In this document: positions 28,937-37,845 of the stretch, piece by piece | How the letters are laid out: each line of letters begins with the position of its first letter | Numbering within the stretch: the stretch's first letter is position 1 | Position numbers and translations under genes: made by a program | The notes under the pieces: model-generated | Database searches by the model: none | What the model was told of the DNA's origin: nothing | Seen by the model: only the letters and a program-made list of their open reading frames with translations | Assembly: GCF_012928505.1 (NCBI RefSeq) | Contig: NZ_JABBJN010000003.1 | Coordinates: 124,001 to 188,000 of the forward strand | Direction: 5' to 3' | DNA length: 64,000 nucleotides | Origin: Achromobacter sp. Bel | GTDB taxonomy: Bacteria; Pseudomonadota; Gammaproteobacteria; Burkholderiales; Burkholderiaceae_B

Positions 28937-29872
28937 ATGAAGAAACGCAAAAACAATGTGATCATCACCTGCGCCATTACCGGCTCGGTGCACACGCCGT
29001 CGATGTCGCCGTACCTGCCGGTGACGCCCGACCAGATCGCGCAGTCGGCGCTGGAGGCGGCCGAGGCCGGCGCGGCAATCGTGCATCTGCATGCACGTGA
29101 TCCCCAGACCGGCAGGCCCACCCAGGACCCTGCGCTGTACGCGCAGTTCCTGCCGCGCATCAAGGCCGCCAGCGATGTGGTCATCAACATCACCACCGGC
29201 GGTTCGCCCGTGCTGCCGGTCAGCGAACGCATGCTGCCCGCCACCACGTTCAAGCCCGAAGTGGCGTCGTTGAACATGGGGTCGATGAACTTCGGCATGT
29301 ATGAATTGCTGGAACGCTTCAAGGAATTCAAGCACGACTGGGAACGCCCGTATCTGGAAGGCAGCAACGACCTGATCTTCAAGAACACGTTCAAGGACAT
29401 CGAGCACATCCTGACGGCTTGCAGCGACAACGGCACCCGCTTCGAGATCGAGTGCTACGACATCGGCCACCTGTACACGGCGGCGCACTTCGTGGACAAG
29501 GGCCTGCTGAAGCCGCCCTTCCTGATCCAGTCCGTCTTCGGCATCCGCGGCGGCATCGGCACGCACCCCGAAGACGTGATGATGATGCGCCGCACGGCCG
29601 ACCGCCTGTTCGGCGACGACTACCGGTGGTCGGTGCTGGCCGCCGGACGCAAACAGACGCCGCTGGCCACTCAAGCCGCGACGATGGGCGGCTATGTGCG
29701 CGTGGGCCTGGAGGATTCGTTGTGGGACGGGCCGGGCGAACTGGCGCATTCAAACGCGGATCAGGTGCGGCGCATCCGCCGCATTCTTGAAGACCTGTCG
29801 CTGACCATCGCCACGCCGGACGACGCGCGCGAGATCCTGCAACTGAAAGGCCGGGACAACGTCGCGTTCTGA
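28937..29872 (+). CDS. beta-keto acid cleavage enzyme (BKACE, DUF849)
   Basis: A 311-residue TIM-barrel enzyme. The Zn-binding histidines in VHLHARD and the glutamate in EIECYDIGHL are characteristic of the family. Members condense a beta-keto acid with acetyl-CoA to give a CoA ester and acetoacetate; the model enzyme is Kce of lysine fermentation. It leads an operon with a binding protein (44 bp) and an SDR dehydrogenase (25 bp). That suggests a dehydrogenase makes the keto acid from an imported hydroxy acid. The substrate is not known. Confidence 0.92.
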   Translation: MKKRKNNVIITCAITGSVHTPSMSPYLPVTPDQIAQSALEAAEAGAAIVHLHARDPQTGRPTQDPALYAQFLPRIKAASDVVINITTGGSPVLPVSERMLPATTFKPEVASLNMGSMNFGMYELLERFKEFKHDWERPYLEGSNDLIFKNTFKDIEHILTACSDNGTRFEIECYDIGHLYTAAHFVDKGLLKPPFLIQSVFGIRGGIGTHPEDVMMMRRTADRLFGDDYRWSVLAAGRKQTPLATQAATMGGYVRVGLEDSLWDGPGELAHSNADQVRRIRRILEDLSLTIATPDDAREILQLKGRDNVAF

Positions 29873-29916
29873 CGCGGTGCCGGAACCACACCAAAACCCT
29901 CGCGGGGAGACACATC

Positions 29917-31116
29917 ATGAAGAAGACCTTGAACGCGGCCGTGGCCGCCGCATTGCTGAGCCTGGGTGGCGCCGCCAGCGCCGATGACGGCGTGATCCGC
30001 ATCGGTTTCATCACCGACATGTCGGGCCTGTCGGCGGATGCCGATGGCCCCGGAGGCGCCGAGGCCATCAAGATGGCGGTGGCCGACATGGGCGGCGCCG
30101 TGGCGGGCAAGAAGATCGAAGTGCTGGTGGCCGACCACCAGAACCGCGCCGACATCGCCTCGTCCCGCGCCCGGGAATGGCTGGACCAGAAAGGCGTCGA
30201 CATGCTGATCGCTGGCGCCAACTCCGCGGCCGCGCTTGCGATGGCGAAGGTGGCCGAAGAGAAGAAGACGCCGTTCTTCGTGGTCAGCGCCGGCGCGTCA
30301 GAACTGACCAATGCACAATGCACGCCCTACACGGTGCATTACGTTTACGACACGGTGTCGCTGTCGCGCGGCACGGCCCGCGCGATGCTGAAGGAAGGCA
30401 ACAAGGACTGGTTCTTCCTGACGGTGGACCACGCCTTCGGCCACGCGCTGGAGCGCGATGCGTCGGCAGTCGTGCAGGCCGATGGCGGCCAGGTGAAGGG
30501 CCGCGTGCGGCACCCGTTGAACTCGGCGGATTTCTCGTCGTTCATCCTGCAGGCGCAGGCATCCGGCGCGACCGTGCTGGGGCTGGCCAATTCGGCCAAC
30601 GACACCAGCAACGCAGTCAAGGCTGCGGCGGAATTCGGCCTGACGCCCAGGATGAAGATCGCCGGCCTGCTGGTGCTGATCACCGATATCCACGCGTTGG
30701 GCCTGGCCGCGGCGCAAGACATGTACCTGACCACGGCGTGGTACTGGGACCAGGACGACGCGTCGCGCAAATGGGCCGCGCGCTTTGAAGAACGCATGAA
30801 GAAGAAGCCATCCATGCTGCAGGCGGGCGACTACTCCGTGACGACCACCTACCTGAAGGCGGTGCAGGCCACCGGCACCACCGATGGCGACACGATCATG
30901 AAATGGCTGAAAGCCAACCCCGTGAACGACTTCTTCGCCAAGGACGCCCACATCCGCGCCGATGGCCTGATGGTGCACGACATGTACCTGATGCAGGTGA
31001 AGAAGCCGTCTGAATCCAAGGGTCCGTGGGACTACTACAAGCTGATCGCGCAGATTCCCGGCGACCAGATCTACACGTCGCCGCAGGCGTCCACCTGCCG
31101 CCTGATGAAACCCTGA
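29917..31116 (+). CDS. branched-chain amino-acid-type periplasmic binding protein, orphan
   Basis: A 399-residue protein with a signal peptide (cleavage near ASA-DD) and the LivJ-like type I periplasmic fold, seen in VIRIGFITDMSG and LIAGANSAAALAMAKVA. No permease or ATPase genes accompany it. It lies between the BKACE and SDR genes, so its ligand is likely the precursor of their substrate. Related orphan receptors bind aromatic or hydroxy acids. Confidence 0.92.
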   Translation: MKKTLNAAVAAALLSLGGAASADDGVIRIGFITDMSGLSADADGPGGAEAIKMAVADMGGAVAGKKIEVLVADHQNRADIASSRAREWLDQKGVDMLIAGANSAAALAMAKVAEEKKTPFFVVSAGASELTNAQCTPYTVHYVYDTVSLSRGTARAMLKEGNKDWFFLTVDHAFGHALERDASAVVQADGGQVKGRVRHPLNSADFSSFILQAQASGATVLGLANSANDTSNAVKAAAEFGLTPRMKIAGLLVLITDIHALGLAAAQDMYLTTAWYWDQDDASRKWAARFEERMKKKPSMLQAGDYSVTTTYLKAVQATGTTDGDTIMKWLKANPVNDFFAKDAHIRADGLMVHDMYLMQVKKPSESKGPWDYYKLIAQIPGDQIYTSPQASTCRLMKP

Positions 31117-31141
31117 TCCAATCGCATCCCGGGAAAACCTC

Positions 31142-31945
31142 ATGAACCAGCAAGACCTTACCGCCCTGCCGGTGGACCTGAGCGGCCGCCGCGTCATCAT
31201 CACCGCCGGTGCGGCGGGCATCGGCGCGGCCCTGGCCGACGCCTTCGCCGACCGCGGTGCCCGCGTCCACCTGTGCGACGTGGACAAGGCCGCCCTGGCG
31301 GCCAGCCGCCACGCCTGCGACCACGCCGACGTCAGCCGCCGCGAAGACATCGACCGCTACATGGAGACCGCGCTGGCGCATCTGGGCGGGCTGGACGTGC
31401 TGGTGAACAACGCCGGCATCGCCGGCCCCACGGCCAGCATTACCGATATCCAGCCCGACGACCTGAGCGCCACGCTGGACATCAACCTGGCCTCGCAATT
31501 CCATACCGTGCGCCACGCGGTGCCCGCGCTACGCCAGGCGGGCGGCGGCACCATTATCAACATCAGTTCGGTAGCCGGCCGCATGGGCATCCCGATGCGC
31601 ACGCCGTATACCGCGACCAAATGGGGCGTGGTCGGGCTGACACGGTCGCTGGCGGTGGAGCTGGGCGGATATGGCATCCGCGTGAACGCCCTGCTGCCGG
31701 GGCTGGTGGCGGGCCCGCGCATCGACCGCGTGATCGCCGCCCGCGCCCGCAACATGGGGCTGACGGTGGAAGAGGAAACCAAGCTGGAGCTGGCCGGCGT
31801 CAGCCTGCACCAGTTCGTGCGCGCCGCCGACATTGCAAACATGGCGCTGTTCCTGGCCAGCCCTTACGGTGCAATGATCAGCGGGCAGGCCATCAGCATC
31901 GACGGCGACCTGCAGTCCTTGCCATGGCAACCGCCAGCCGACTGA
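31142..31945 (+). CDS. short-chain dehydrogenase/reductase
   Basis: A 267-residue classical SDR. The cofactor motif reads TAGAAGIG, NNAG is present, and the catalytic Ser-Tyr-Lys is in NISSVAGR and YTATK. The acidic residue after strand 2 (LCDVDKAAL) favours NAD(H). It is the last gene of the BKACE operon and probably oxidises a hydroxy acid to the keto acid cleaved by BKACE. It ends 4 bp before the convergent LysR gene. Confidence 0.93.
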   Translation: MNQQDLTALPVDLSGRRVIITAGAAGIGAALADAFADRGARVHLCDVDKAALAASRHACDHADVSRREDIDRYMETALAHLGGLDVLVNNAGIAGPTASITDIQPDDLSATLDINLASQFHTVRHAVPALRQAGGGTIINISSVAGRMGIPMRTPYTATKWGVVGLTRSLAVELGGYGIRVNALLPGLVAGPRIDRVIAARARNMGLTVEEETKLELAGVSLHQFVRAADIANMALFLASPYGAMISGQAISIDGDLQSLPWQPPAD

Positions 31946-31949
31946 TGCG

Positions 31950-32879
31950 CTAGCCGATCAGCTGGATCGTGTCCGCATAGACACCCGTGCGGCGCGCCTG
32001 GGCCGTGGCATGCAGCGCCCCCAGGAGCCGCTCGGTCAGCTCCTGGTTCTGCCCATCCTTGCGGGTGATCAGCACGAACTCGAACCACTGTCGCGACGCC
32101 AGCGGCAGCGCCACCAGGTCGGGGTAGACAGACGCGATGTCGGATGCCGAAAGCGCGTTGACCAGGCTGATGCCCTTCACGGCCCGGACGGTGCCCGGCA
32201 CCAGCGTCATGTGCGCCTGCATGCCGAATTCCAACTGCGTCGAATCGCCGGTGTCGCCTTGCGCCACCACGTAGTCGGACCATAGCGGCTTGACGAACGT
32301 GTCAGGCGCGATATCCGCCACCGCCACCACGCCGCGCCCGGCCAGCGGATGGTCGCGATGGGCGATGGCCATGACGTCGGTGCGCAGGAATGGCGTGAAG
32401 TTCAGGCGCGGGCTATCGCCCCCGACCGCGCCCAGGCCGAAATCCGCGCGCATGGTCTCTACCGCGCTGATCAGTTGCACTGACGATTCCACGTCGACCG
32501 AAAACGGCCGCGTCCCGTGCTCGTCCAGGTAGCGCTTTACCGCTTCGGGCGCATAGCAGAGCGCCAGCGCCGGCGACGACGCGATGCGCAAGCCACGGCC
32601 GCCGAACTGCTCGATGCTGTGCAGGGCTTCGTCGATGCGCACCAGTTCGTCCAGCACGAACTTGGCTTCGGTGTACAGGTACTGGCCTGCCTCGGTGGGC
32701 CGCAGGGTCTTGTGCGAACGGTCGAACAGCTGCACGCCCGTAGCGCTTTCCAGGCGCGACACCCCGTGGCTGATCGCCGGCTGCGTCAGGTTCATCACCT
32801 GCGCCGCCTGGCGCGTCGATCCGGTCATGACGACCGTATAGAAGATCCGCAGATCGTGGATGTTGAAGTTGCGCTTCAT
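31950..32879 (-). CDS. LysR-family regulator
   Basis: A 309-residue LysR protein. The helix-turn-helix is near residues 18-42 (STRQAAQVMNLTQPAISHGV), followed by an effector domain with the usual two lobes. It is convergent with the BKACE operon rather than divergent, so control of that operon is a neighbourhood inference. The general layout resembles GbpR/opine-regulator type proteins. Confidence 0.92.
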   Translation of the reverse strand: MKRNFNIHDLRIFYTVVMTGSTRQAAQVMNLTQPAISHGVSRLESATGVQLFDRSHKTLRPTEAGQYLYTEAKFVLDELVRIDEALHSIEQFGGRGLRIASSPALALCYAPEAVKRYLDEHGTRPFSVDVESSVQLISAVETMRADFGLGAVGGDSPRLNFTPFLRTDVMAIAHRDHPLAGRGVVAVADIAPDTFVKPLWSDYVVAQGDTGDSTQLEFGMQAHMTLVPGTVRAVKGISLVNALSASDIASVYPDLVALPLASRQWFEFVLITRKDGQNQELTERLLGALHATAQARRTGVYADTIQLIG

Positions 32880-32967
32880 GCCCCTGAGCCCTCTCCATGG
32901 AAGAAGCGGCCGGCTTTGCGCCAGTCGCTCTCCGGAGCCTGATTCTAGGCCCTGCGCGCGGATGTGC

Positions 32968-34440
32968 CTATTGCGCCACGCGCTGTATTTCCGGCGACTC
33001 CCACTTGCCTTCCAGCATGGCCGGCTTCGGCCAGTAGTACCGCATCGTCACCATGAATGGGCCTTCCGGCGCGGGCAGCCAGTTGGATTCCTTGCCCTTG
33101 CCAGGGGATTTCGCCTGGATGTAGAGCGTCAGCCCGCCGTCCGCGTCCTTCTTCAAAGACGGCAGCATGGACGAATTGATCAGGTAGCGATTGATGGGGT
33201 TAGGCGCCAGCAACTGCTCGGGCAGCCGGTACATGGTCATGGACCAGAAGGCGTTGACGGGCGGCAGGCTGCGCGGCGCGAAGCGCAGCGTGTAGGCGTA
33301 TTTACCGTCCAGCTCCTGGCCGCGGCTGTCCTTTTCCAGCACCGGATACAGCGCTTCCTCGCGGCTGTTGGTGCCAATGCCGACCTGCGTGCCGGTGGCG
33401 CGCGACAGATAGTCGTTCTTCAGCGTATTACGGTCGCCGAATAGCGTGTCGGTCTTGCCGGCCAGCGCCGCGCGGTTCTTGTCGATGTCGTTCTGCGCCG
33501 TGTGCATGCCTTCCTGCAACGCGCGTCGCAACGCGGGGTTCATGCCCTCGGTCTTGAAGGGCTGCCCCGGTTTCAAGCCGATGCTGGCGAAACGGTCGCG
33601 CAGCCATTTCTCGGTCGGGTGGGTGGGCGCAAATTGCAGCAGGAATGCTAGCTGGTTGTAGAACTCCAGCGACGAGCGCATTTCCCCTGCCGGCACCGGC
33701 GCAATCCAGTCCACCGCTGGCGGCGCGGGCGGCGCAGGACGCTTGGCGAAGGCCGACAGGGGCTGGATCTTGTAGCGTGCCTGGATGCGCTTGACGTTTT
33801 CAAGGTCCGAGGCGTTGAACAGCTGGGTGCGGCCCACCATGTTGACCAGTTCGGTTTCCGACTTGATCACCTTGGTGATGCCCTTGGGCACGCTGCCCTT
33901 CCATCGCGGGCCGGCGATCAGGTAGTTGCCGCCGCCGTTGCCTGTGGTGCGGCTGCCGATATAGGCGAAGTTATACGTGTACAGGTCCATCAATTGCAGG
34001 ACGAAGTAACGGCGCTTTTCCATGGGAGGCACGGAAATGACGACGGGTTCGGCGCGCAAGTCCAGGATGGCGAAGGAATACGGCGTGTCGGCGTTGGGGG
34101 TGAGGAATGCGGTGTCTTCGGGCGTGAAGGCGCGAGCGATGTGGGTGACCGTGTTGGGTGGCCCCTTGTACTGCGGGTTGCTCTTGTCGATGCTGAACGC
34201 GTACATGGCCTGGTAGCTGGCAACCATGGGCGTGCCGTACAGATAGGCCTCGCGGGCGATGCTGCGCGCCTGCTGCCCGGTGACACCGTGGATGCCCACC
34301 GATTGCGACCCCGTCGCCTCGTCTGGCGATGTGAAGCTGCAGCCGGCCAGGCCGCCCGCCAGCAGCGCCGCGATGCACCATCGCGCCGGCTTGCCGCGCA
34401 GGACGGTGGAAAATCCAGTGCTACTCTGGCGGTCGCGCAT
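32968..34440 (-). CDS. DUF1254/DUF1214 lipoprotein
   Basis: A 490-residue exported protein with the lipobox LAGC at Cys34. A DUF1254 domain (about residues 60-190, PMVASYQAMYAF and NADTPYSFAILDL) is followed by a DUF1214 domain at the C-terminus (VNAFWSMTMYRLPEQLLAPN). Such proteins are widespread and of unsettled function. GGAG lies about six bases before ATG 34440, which also begins the lipoprotein signal. A longer frame from 34530 is less likely. It is monocistronic and divergent from the zinc-ribbon gene. Confidence 0.9.
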   Translation of the reverse strand: MRDRQSSTGFSTVLRGKPARWCIAALLAGGLAGCSFTSPDEATGSQSVGIHGVTGQQARSIAREAYLYGTPMVASYQAMYAFSIDKSNPQYKGPPNTVTHIARAFTPEDTAFLTPNADTPYSFAILDLRAEPVVISVPPMEKRRYFVLQLMDLYTYNFAYIGSRTTGNGGGNYLIAGPRWKGSVPKGITKVIKSETELVNMVGRTQLFNASDLENVKRIQARYKIQPLSAFAKRPAPPAPPAVDWIAPVPAGEMRSSLEFYNQLAFLLQFAPTHPTEKWLRDRFASIGLKPGQPFKTEGMNPALRRALQEGMHTAQNDIDKNRAALAGKTDTLFGDRNTLKNDYLSRATGTQVGIGTNSREEALYPVLEKDSRGQELDGKYAYTLRFAPRSLPPVNAFWSMTMYRLPEQLLAPNPINRYLINSSMLPSLKKDADGGLTLYIQAKSPGKGKESNWLPAPEGPFMVTMRYYWPKPAMLEGKWESPEIQRVAQ

Positions 34441-34601
34441 GGTTGGCTCCAACACATGGGTGATGTTGGCAACGCCCTGATGGCGGCAGCGTCGCGGGCT
34501 AAGCAGGAAATCCGGAAGTGATTCTGGCATATTTCCCGGTGATCAAAAAGAACCGGTGCGGCAAGTTCAGCACCCATTCGCACAGGAGCAACATAACAGG
34601 C

Positions 34602-35195
34602 ATGGACACGCGGAATGGAAATACGGACGACGAGAACGAATCGGGCGCAAATCTGCGAGCATCGTCGTACTACGTGCTGCAGGCCTCGCACCGCTGCGCC
34701 CACTGCGGAGCATCTACGCCCGTGTTCGCGCTGGCGGTACCGCCCGACCACGAAAGCACGGAAGGCGACATTGAGCGGGATGAGGACGGTGACAGCACCG
34801 GGCTAGACGCCGGCGCCTTCCACGAATGGCTGTTCAGCCCGGCGCAATGGCAGCGCATCGAGGGGCCGGCGCTGCTGTCGCAAGTCGGAATCCTGTCGGC
34901 GCCGGTCGTGCGCACCTTGCACGCACTGGCCCCCACCGTGCGGCAGAACCCCGACCGCAATGGCGAATGGACGAACTTCTGCGAACATTGCGGCAGCGCC
35001 GTGTGGGAAGGCGCGCTATACCCGACGCCAGGCCAGCCCTTCTGCCCCAAGGACGATGCGGCGGCGGCAGAGATCGCGGTGCAGGCAGTGGATGAACCGC
35101 TGGCGGCGTTTACCGCCATGTGCTGGACGGACGGCTACCGCAACAAATGGCCACTGTTCAAGCGCCTGGGCGTAGCGTGCAGCGAAGCGGAATGA
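34602..35195 (+). CDS. hypothetical protein with two CxxC zinc-ribbon knuckles
   Basis: A 197-residue cytosolic protein. Two knuckles, CAHCG near residue 32 and CEHCG near residue 130, probably pair to bind one zinc. A very acidic segment (residues about 46-70) lies between them. I do not recognise the family. The start at 34602 is the first ATG with family-like sequence; the AGGAG upstream is rather distant. Confidence 0.78.
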   Translation: MDTRNGNTDDENESGANLRASSYYVLQASHRCAHCGASTPVFALAVPPDHESTEGDIERDEDGDSTGLDAGAFHEWLFSPAQWQRIEGPALLSQVGILSAPVVRTLHALAPTVRQNPDRNGEWTNFCEHCGSAVWEGALYPTPGQPFCPKDDAAAAEIAVQAVDEPLAAFTAMCWTDGYRNKWPLFKRLGVACSEAE

Positions 35196-35242
35196 ACGCG
35201 GTGGAATGACGGTGGCGGATTTCGCCGCGGCCACCATCGCGC

Positions 35243-35809
35243 TTACGGTTCGGCAGCTTGCTGCCCCCATTCACCCGGGCTTTCCAGACGCTGCAGCGGA
35301 ATCTCCACAATGGCGCTTTCCGTGGCACGCGCATCGGTGGTCAGATGCTGGATCAGGTCCACCGTGGTGGACCGCCGCGTCAGCATCAGGCAGGTGACTT
35401 CCTCTGCGACGACGCGGGTCGCATGCCAGCAACCCGGCCGCATGCAGATGCCTTGCCCTTGCGGCACGCGAAAGGCGGCAAGCGTCGCCAGGTCCGGGCT
35501 GCCGTCGGCAGCGCTTTTGGCCACCACCTGGATGATCTGGCCCGTCAGCGGCACGATGGCCTGTTGCGTCAGCAGATGCTTTTCCAGGTTGGCGATTTCC
35601 ACGGACGGGCTGCGGTAGTTGACCCAAAGCAGTTCGGCGTCGCCGCCCGCCCCCGTGTTGAACACGTGCTCCTGCCAAAAATCCGTGGCCGGATTGGAAA
35701 ACAGCGGCACGCCATTGCCGTCGGGCATGGGCTTGCCCAGCATCCAGCCATAACCCGAAAAGGCCTGCGGCGTCAGGTCATTGACGACCAATTGCGAGTT
35801 GCTTGTCAT
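35243..35809 (-). CDS. ureidoglycolate lyase-like (AllA family) protein
   Basis: A 188-residue cupin-fold protein resembling ureidoglycolate lyase, with PLTGQIIQVVAKSA, VPQGQGICMRPGCWHA and the closing strands. Known members split ureidoglycolate to glyoxylate and urea. No other allantoin or purine genes are near, so a variant role is possible. Its start overlaps the stop of the small Arm-domain gene (ATGA). Confidence 0.82.
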   Translation of the reverse strand: MTSNSQLVVNDLTPQAFSGYGWMLGKPMPDGNGVPLFSNPATDFWQEHVFNTGAGGDAELLWVNYRSPSVEIANLEKHLLTQQAIVPLTGQIIQVVAKSAADGSPDLATLAAFRVPQGQGICMRPGCWHATRVVAEEVTCLMLTRRSTTVDLIQHLTTDARATESAIVEIPLQRLESPGEWGQQAAEP

Positions 35810-36045
35810 GCGGAACCCTGTGATGGCTTCGGAAGCGCGCTGCGTTTGGGGAATTCGGCGTCGTAATCGAAATCGCCGCGCGCGATGGCCTCCAGGATGG
35901 CCAACCGGCGATCGGCGGCGCGTTTCAGGTTGGCGGCGGTGGGCTTGACGCGGATGCGTTCAACGCAGTGCCTGCCGTCATGGAAGAAGCCGATCTCGAT
36001 GGACGATTCGGACGCGGGCCTGACCCCATCGAACCCCTGGCTCAT
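35806..36045 (-). CDS. free-standing Arm-type DNA-binding domain (DUF3596-like)
   Basis: A 79-residue protein that is essentially only the N-terminal arm-binding domain of phage tyrosine recombinases: VRPASESSIEIGFFHDGRHC, RIRVKPTAANLKRA and IARGDFDYDAEFP. The recombinase core and catalytic domains are absent and no integrase remnant follows. The next gene in the operon overlaps by ATGA and encodes an AllA-like protein. It could be a domesticated DNA-binding protein or a decoy for integrases. The family call rests on pattern memory. Confidence 0.75.
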   Translation of the reverse strand: MSQGFDGVRPASESSIEIGFFHDGRHCVERIRVKPTAANLKRAADRRLAILEAIARGDFDYDAEFPKRSALPKPSQGSA

Positions 36046-36131
36046 CGCCGTTCCCGTTGTGGTTGCTGATGGGCGACATGATATCGCTTCGTTACTATGG
36101 CGGCACGCCCACCCACAAAAGGATGCGCAAC

Positions 36132-36512
36132 ATGGCTACCGATCTGTCGTCGCACTATGTCTTGCTGGACGCCTCCGGCGCGGCTTCCACCGTCAACGGC
36201 GGGAAGGCGTTCTGGTCCCAGCCCCCCGAAGAACTGGACCGCTACGGCCGCGGCTGGCTGGTGTCGGAATACACCTTCGCCGCCGACTGGCCGCAATGGG
36301 AGATGCACCCTGAAGCGGACGAGGTCGTGCGCCTGATGTCGGGCGCGGCCGAACTGCATCTGGAATGGCCGACGGGCATCCAGGCGGTGAAAATGCTGGG
36401 CGGCGACGCCTACGTGATCCCGAAAGGCGCCTGGCACACGGTGAAGGTGATCGAGCCCTGTCGCATGCTGCACATCACCATGGGCGCAGGCACGCAGCAT
36501 CGGCCGCTGTAG
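36132..36512 (+). CDS. small cupin-domain protein
   Basis: A 126-residue single cupin. The sequences MHPEADEVVRLMSGAAELHL and VIPKGAWHTVKVIEPCRM supply the metal-binding His/Glu set (HxxxDE and a late His). ATG 36132 follows AAGGA by about eight bases; the frame is open further upstream. It reads away from the Arm-domain gene. Substrate unknown. Confidence 0.85.
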   Translation: MATDLSSHYVLLDASGAASTVNGGKAFWSQPPEELDRYGRGWLVSEYTFAADWPQWEMHPEADEVVRLMSGAAELHLEWPTGIQAVKMLGGDAYVIPKGAWHTVKVIEPCRMLHITMGAGTQHRPL

Positions 36513-36515
36513 CGG

Positions 36516-37760
36516 TCAACCGGGCGCGCCGGCGGTCCGCGCACGCGTGATTTCGCGGTCGTCTATGGGCCAGTGCAGCATGGCCGACAAGACGCCCAGC
36601 GCCATCGCGACCAGCCAGATCAGGTCATAGGACCGGGTGGCCTCGAACACGATGCCACCCAGCCACACGCCCAGGAACGAACCCAGCTGATGTCCGAAAA
36701 ACACGAAGCCGAACAGCGTGGTGAGGTAGCGCACACCGAATACCTGCGCGATCAACCCGTTGGTCAGGGGCACCGTGCCCAGCCAGATGAAGCCCATGAC
36801 GGCCGCGAAGGCATAGACGGTCCAAGTGGATAGCGGCAGCAACACGAACAGCGCGATGGCCGCGGTGCGCACCAGATAGATGCCGGCCAGCAGGTACTTG
36901 CGGCGATGGCGCGCGCCCAGGATGCCGCAGACGTACGTTCCCATTACGTTGGTCAGCGCGATGATCGCCAGCGCCCCTACCGCGTCGGACGCGCGCAGAC
37001 CCTTGTCCATCAGATACGCGGGCAAATGCGTGCCGATGAACGCCAACTGGAAGCCGCAAGCCAGGAATCCCAGGTTCAACAACCAGAATCCAGGCTGGGC
37101 GAACGCTTCGCGGATGGATGCGCGCATGGACAGATCGGCATCCGGCGCGTCCGGCTCGTGCGCGGCGCGGGCCGGTTCGCGCAAGGGCCGGGCCAATGGC
37201 AGCACGATGGCGAGCAGCACCGCGAACACCAGCAAGGCGCTGACCCACCCCCAACCCCCGATTAGCGATTGCGCGGCTGGCACCATGATGAACTGGCCCA
37301 GCCCGCCCACGGCGCCCGCCACGCCAAGCGCCCAGCCCCGGCGTTCGGGCGGCACCAGCCGGCTCAGCGCGCCGAAGATGGCGGCGAACGCGGTGCCGGA
37401 TAGCGCGATGCCGATGCACACGCCCGCCGTCAACAGGAAGGCGGCAGGCGTCGCCGCGTACGCCATGCCGACCAGTCCCAGCACGTAGCACACCAGCCCC
37501 CCGCCAATGACCTTGGCCGACCCGTACCGGTCGGCGATCATGCCGGTGAAGGGCTGGGCGACGCCCCAGGTCAGGTTCTGCACGGCCATCGCCATGGCGA
37601 AGGTTTCGCGGCTCCAGCCCCGGTCCATCGAAACCGGGAGCAGAAACAGCCCCTGCACGTGGCGCACGCCCAGGGCCAGGCCCATGACGATGCCGCCGGC
37701 AAGCACCAGCAGCCATAGCCGCGAGGCCTCCGGGTAAGACTTGGCAAGCGGGGACGGCAT
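36516..37760 (-). CDS. MFS transporter
   Basis: A 414-residue, 12-span MFS permease with GMIADRYGSAKV after span 2 and SRLVPPERRGWALG in loop 4-5. It resembles monocarboxylate/OFA-type carriers with the long central loop between halves. GGAG stands eight bases before ATG 37760. It converges on the cupin gene with a 3-bp gap. The substrate cannot be deduced. Confidence 0.9.
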   Translation of the reverse strand: MPSPLAKSYPEASRLWLLVLAGGIVMGLALGVRHVQGLFLLPVSMDRGWSRETFAMAMAVQNLTWGVAQPFTGMIADRYGSAKVIGGGLVCYVLGLVGMAYAATPAAFLLTAGVCIGIALSGTAFAAIFGALSRLVPPERRGWALGVAGAVGGLGQFIMVPAAQSLIGGWGWVSALLVFAVLLAIVLPLARPLREPARAAHEPDAPDADLSMRASIREAFAQPGFWLLNLGFLACGFQLAFIGTHLPAYLMDKGLRASDAVGALAIIALTNVMGTYVCGILGARHRRKYLLAGIYLVRTAAIALFVLLPLSTWTVYAFAAVMGFIWLGTVPLTNGLIAQVFGVRYLTTLFGFVFFGHQLGSFLGVWLGGIVFEATRSYDLIWLVAMALGVLSAMLHWPIDDREITRARTAGAPG

Positions 37761-37845
37761 GGCGAAGCTCCTGTCTGGCGCTGCGCCCGGGATTCAATGG
37801 CGCCTGGCGTCCATTACAGAAGGGCCGGGCCCGGACTTCAACCGA

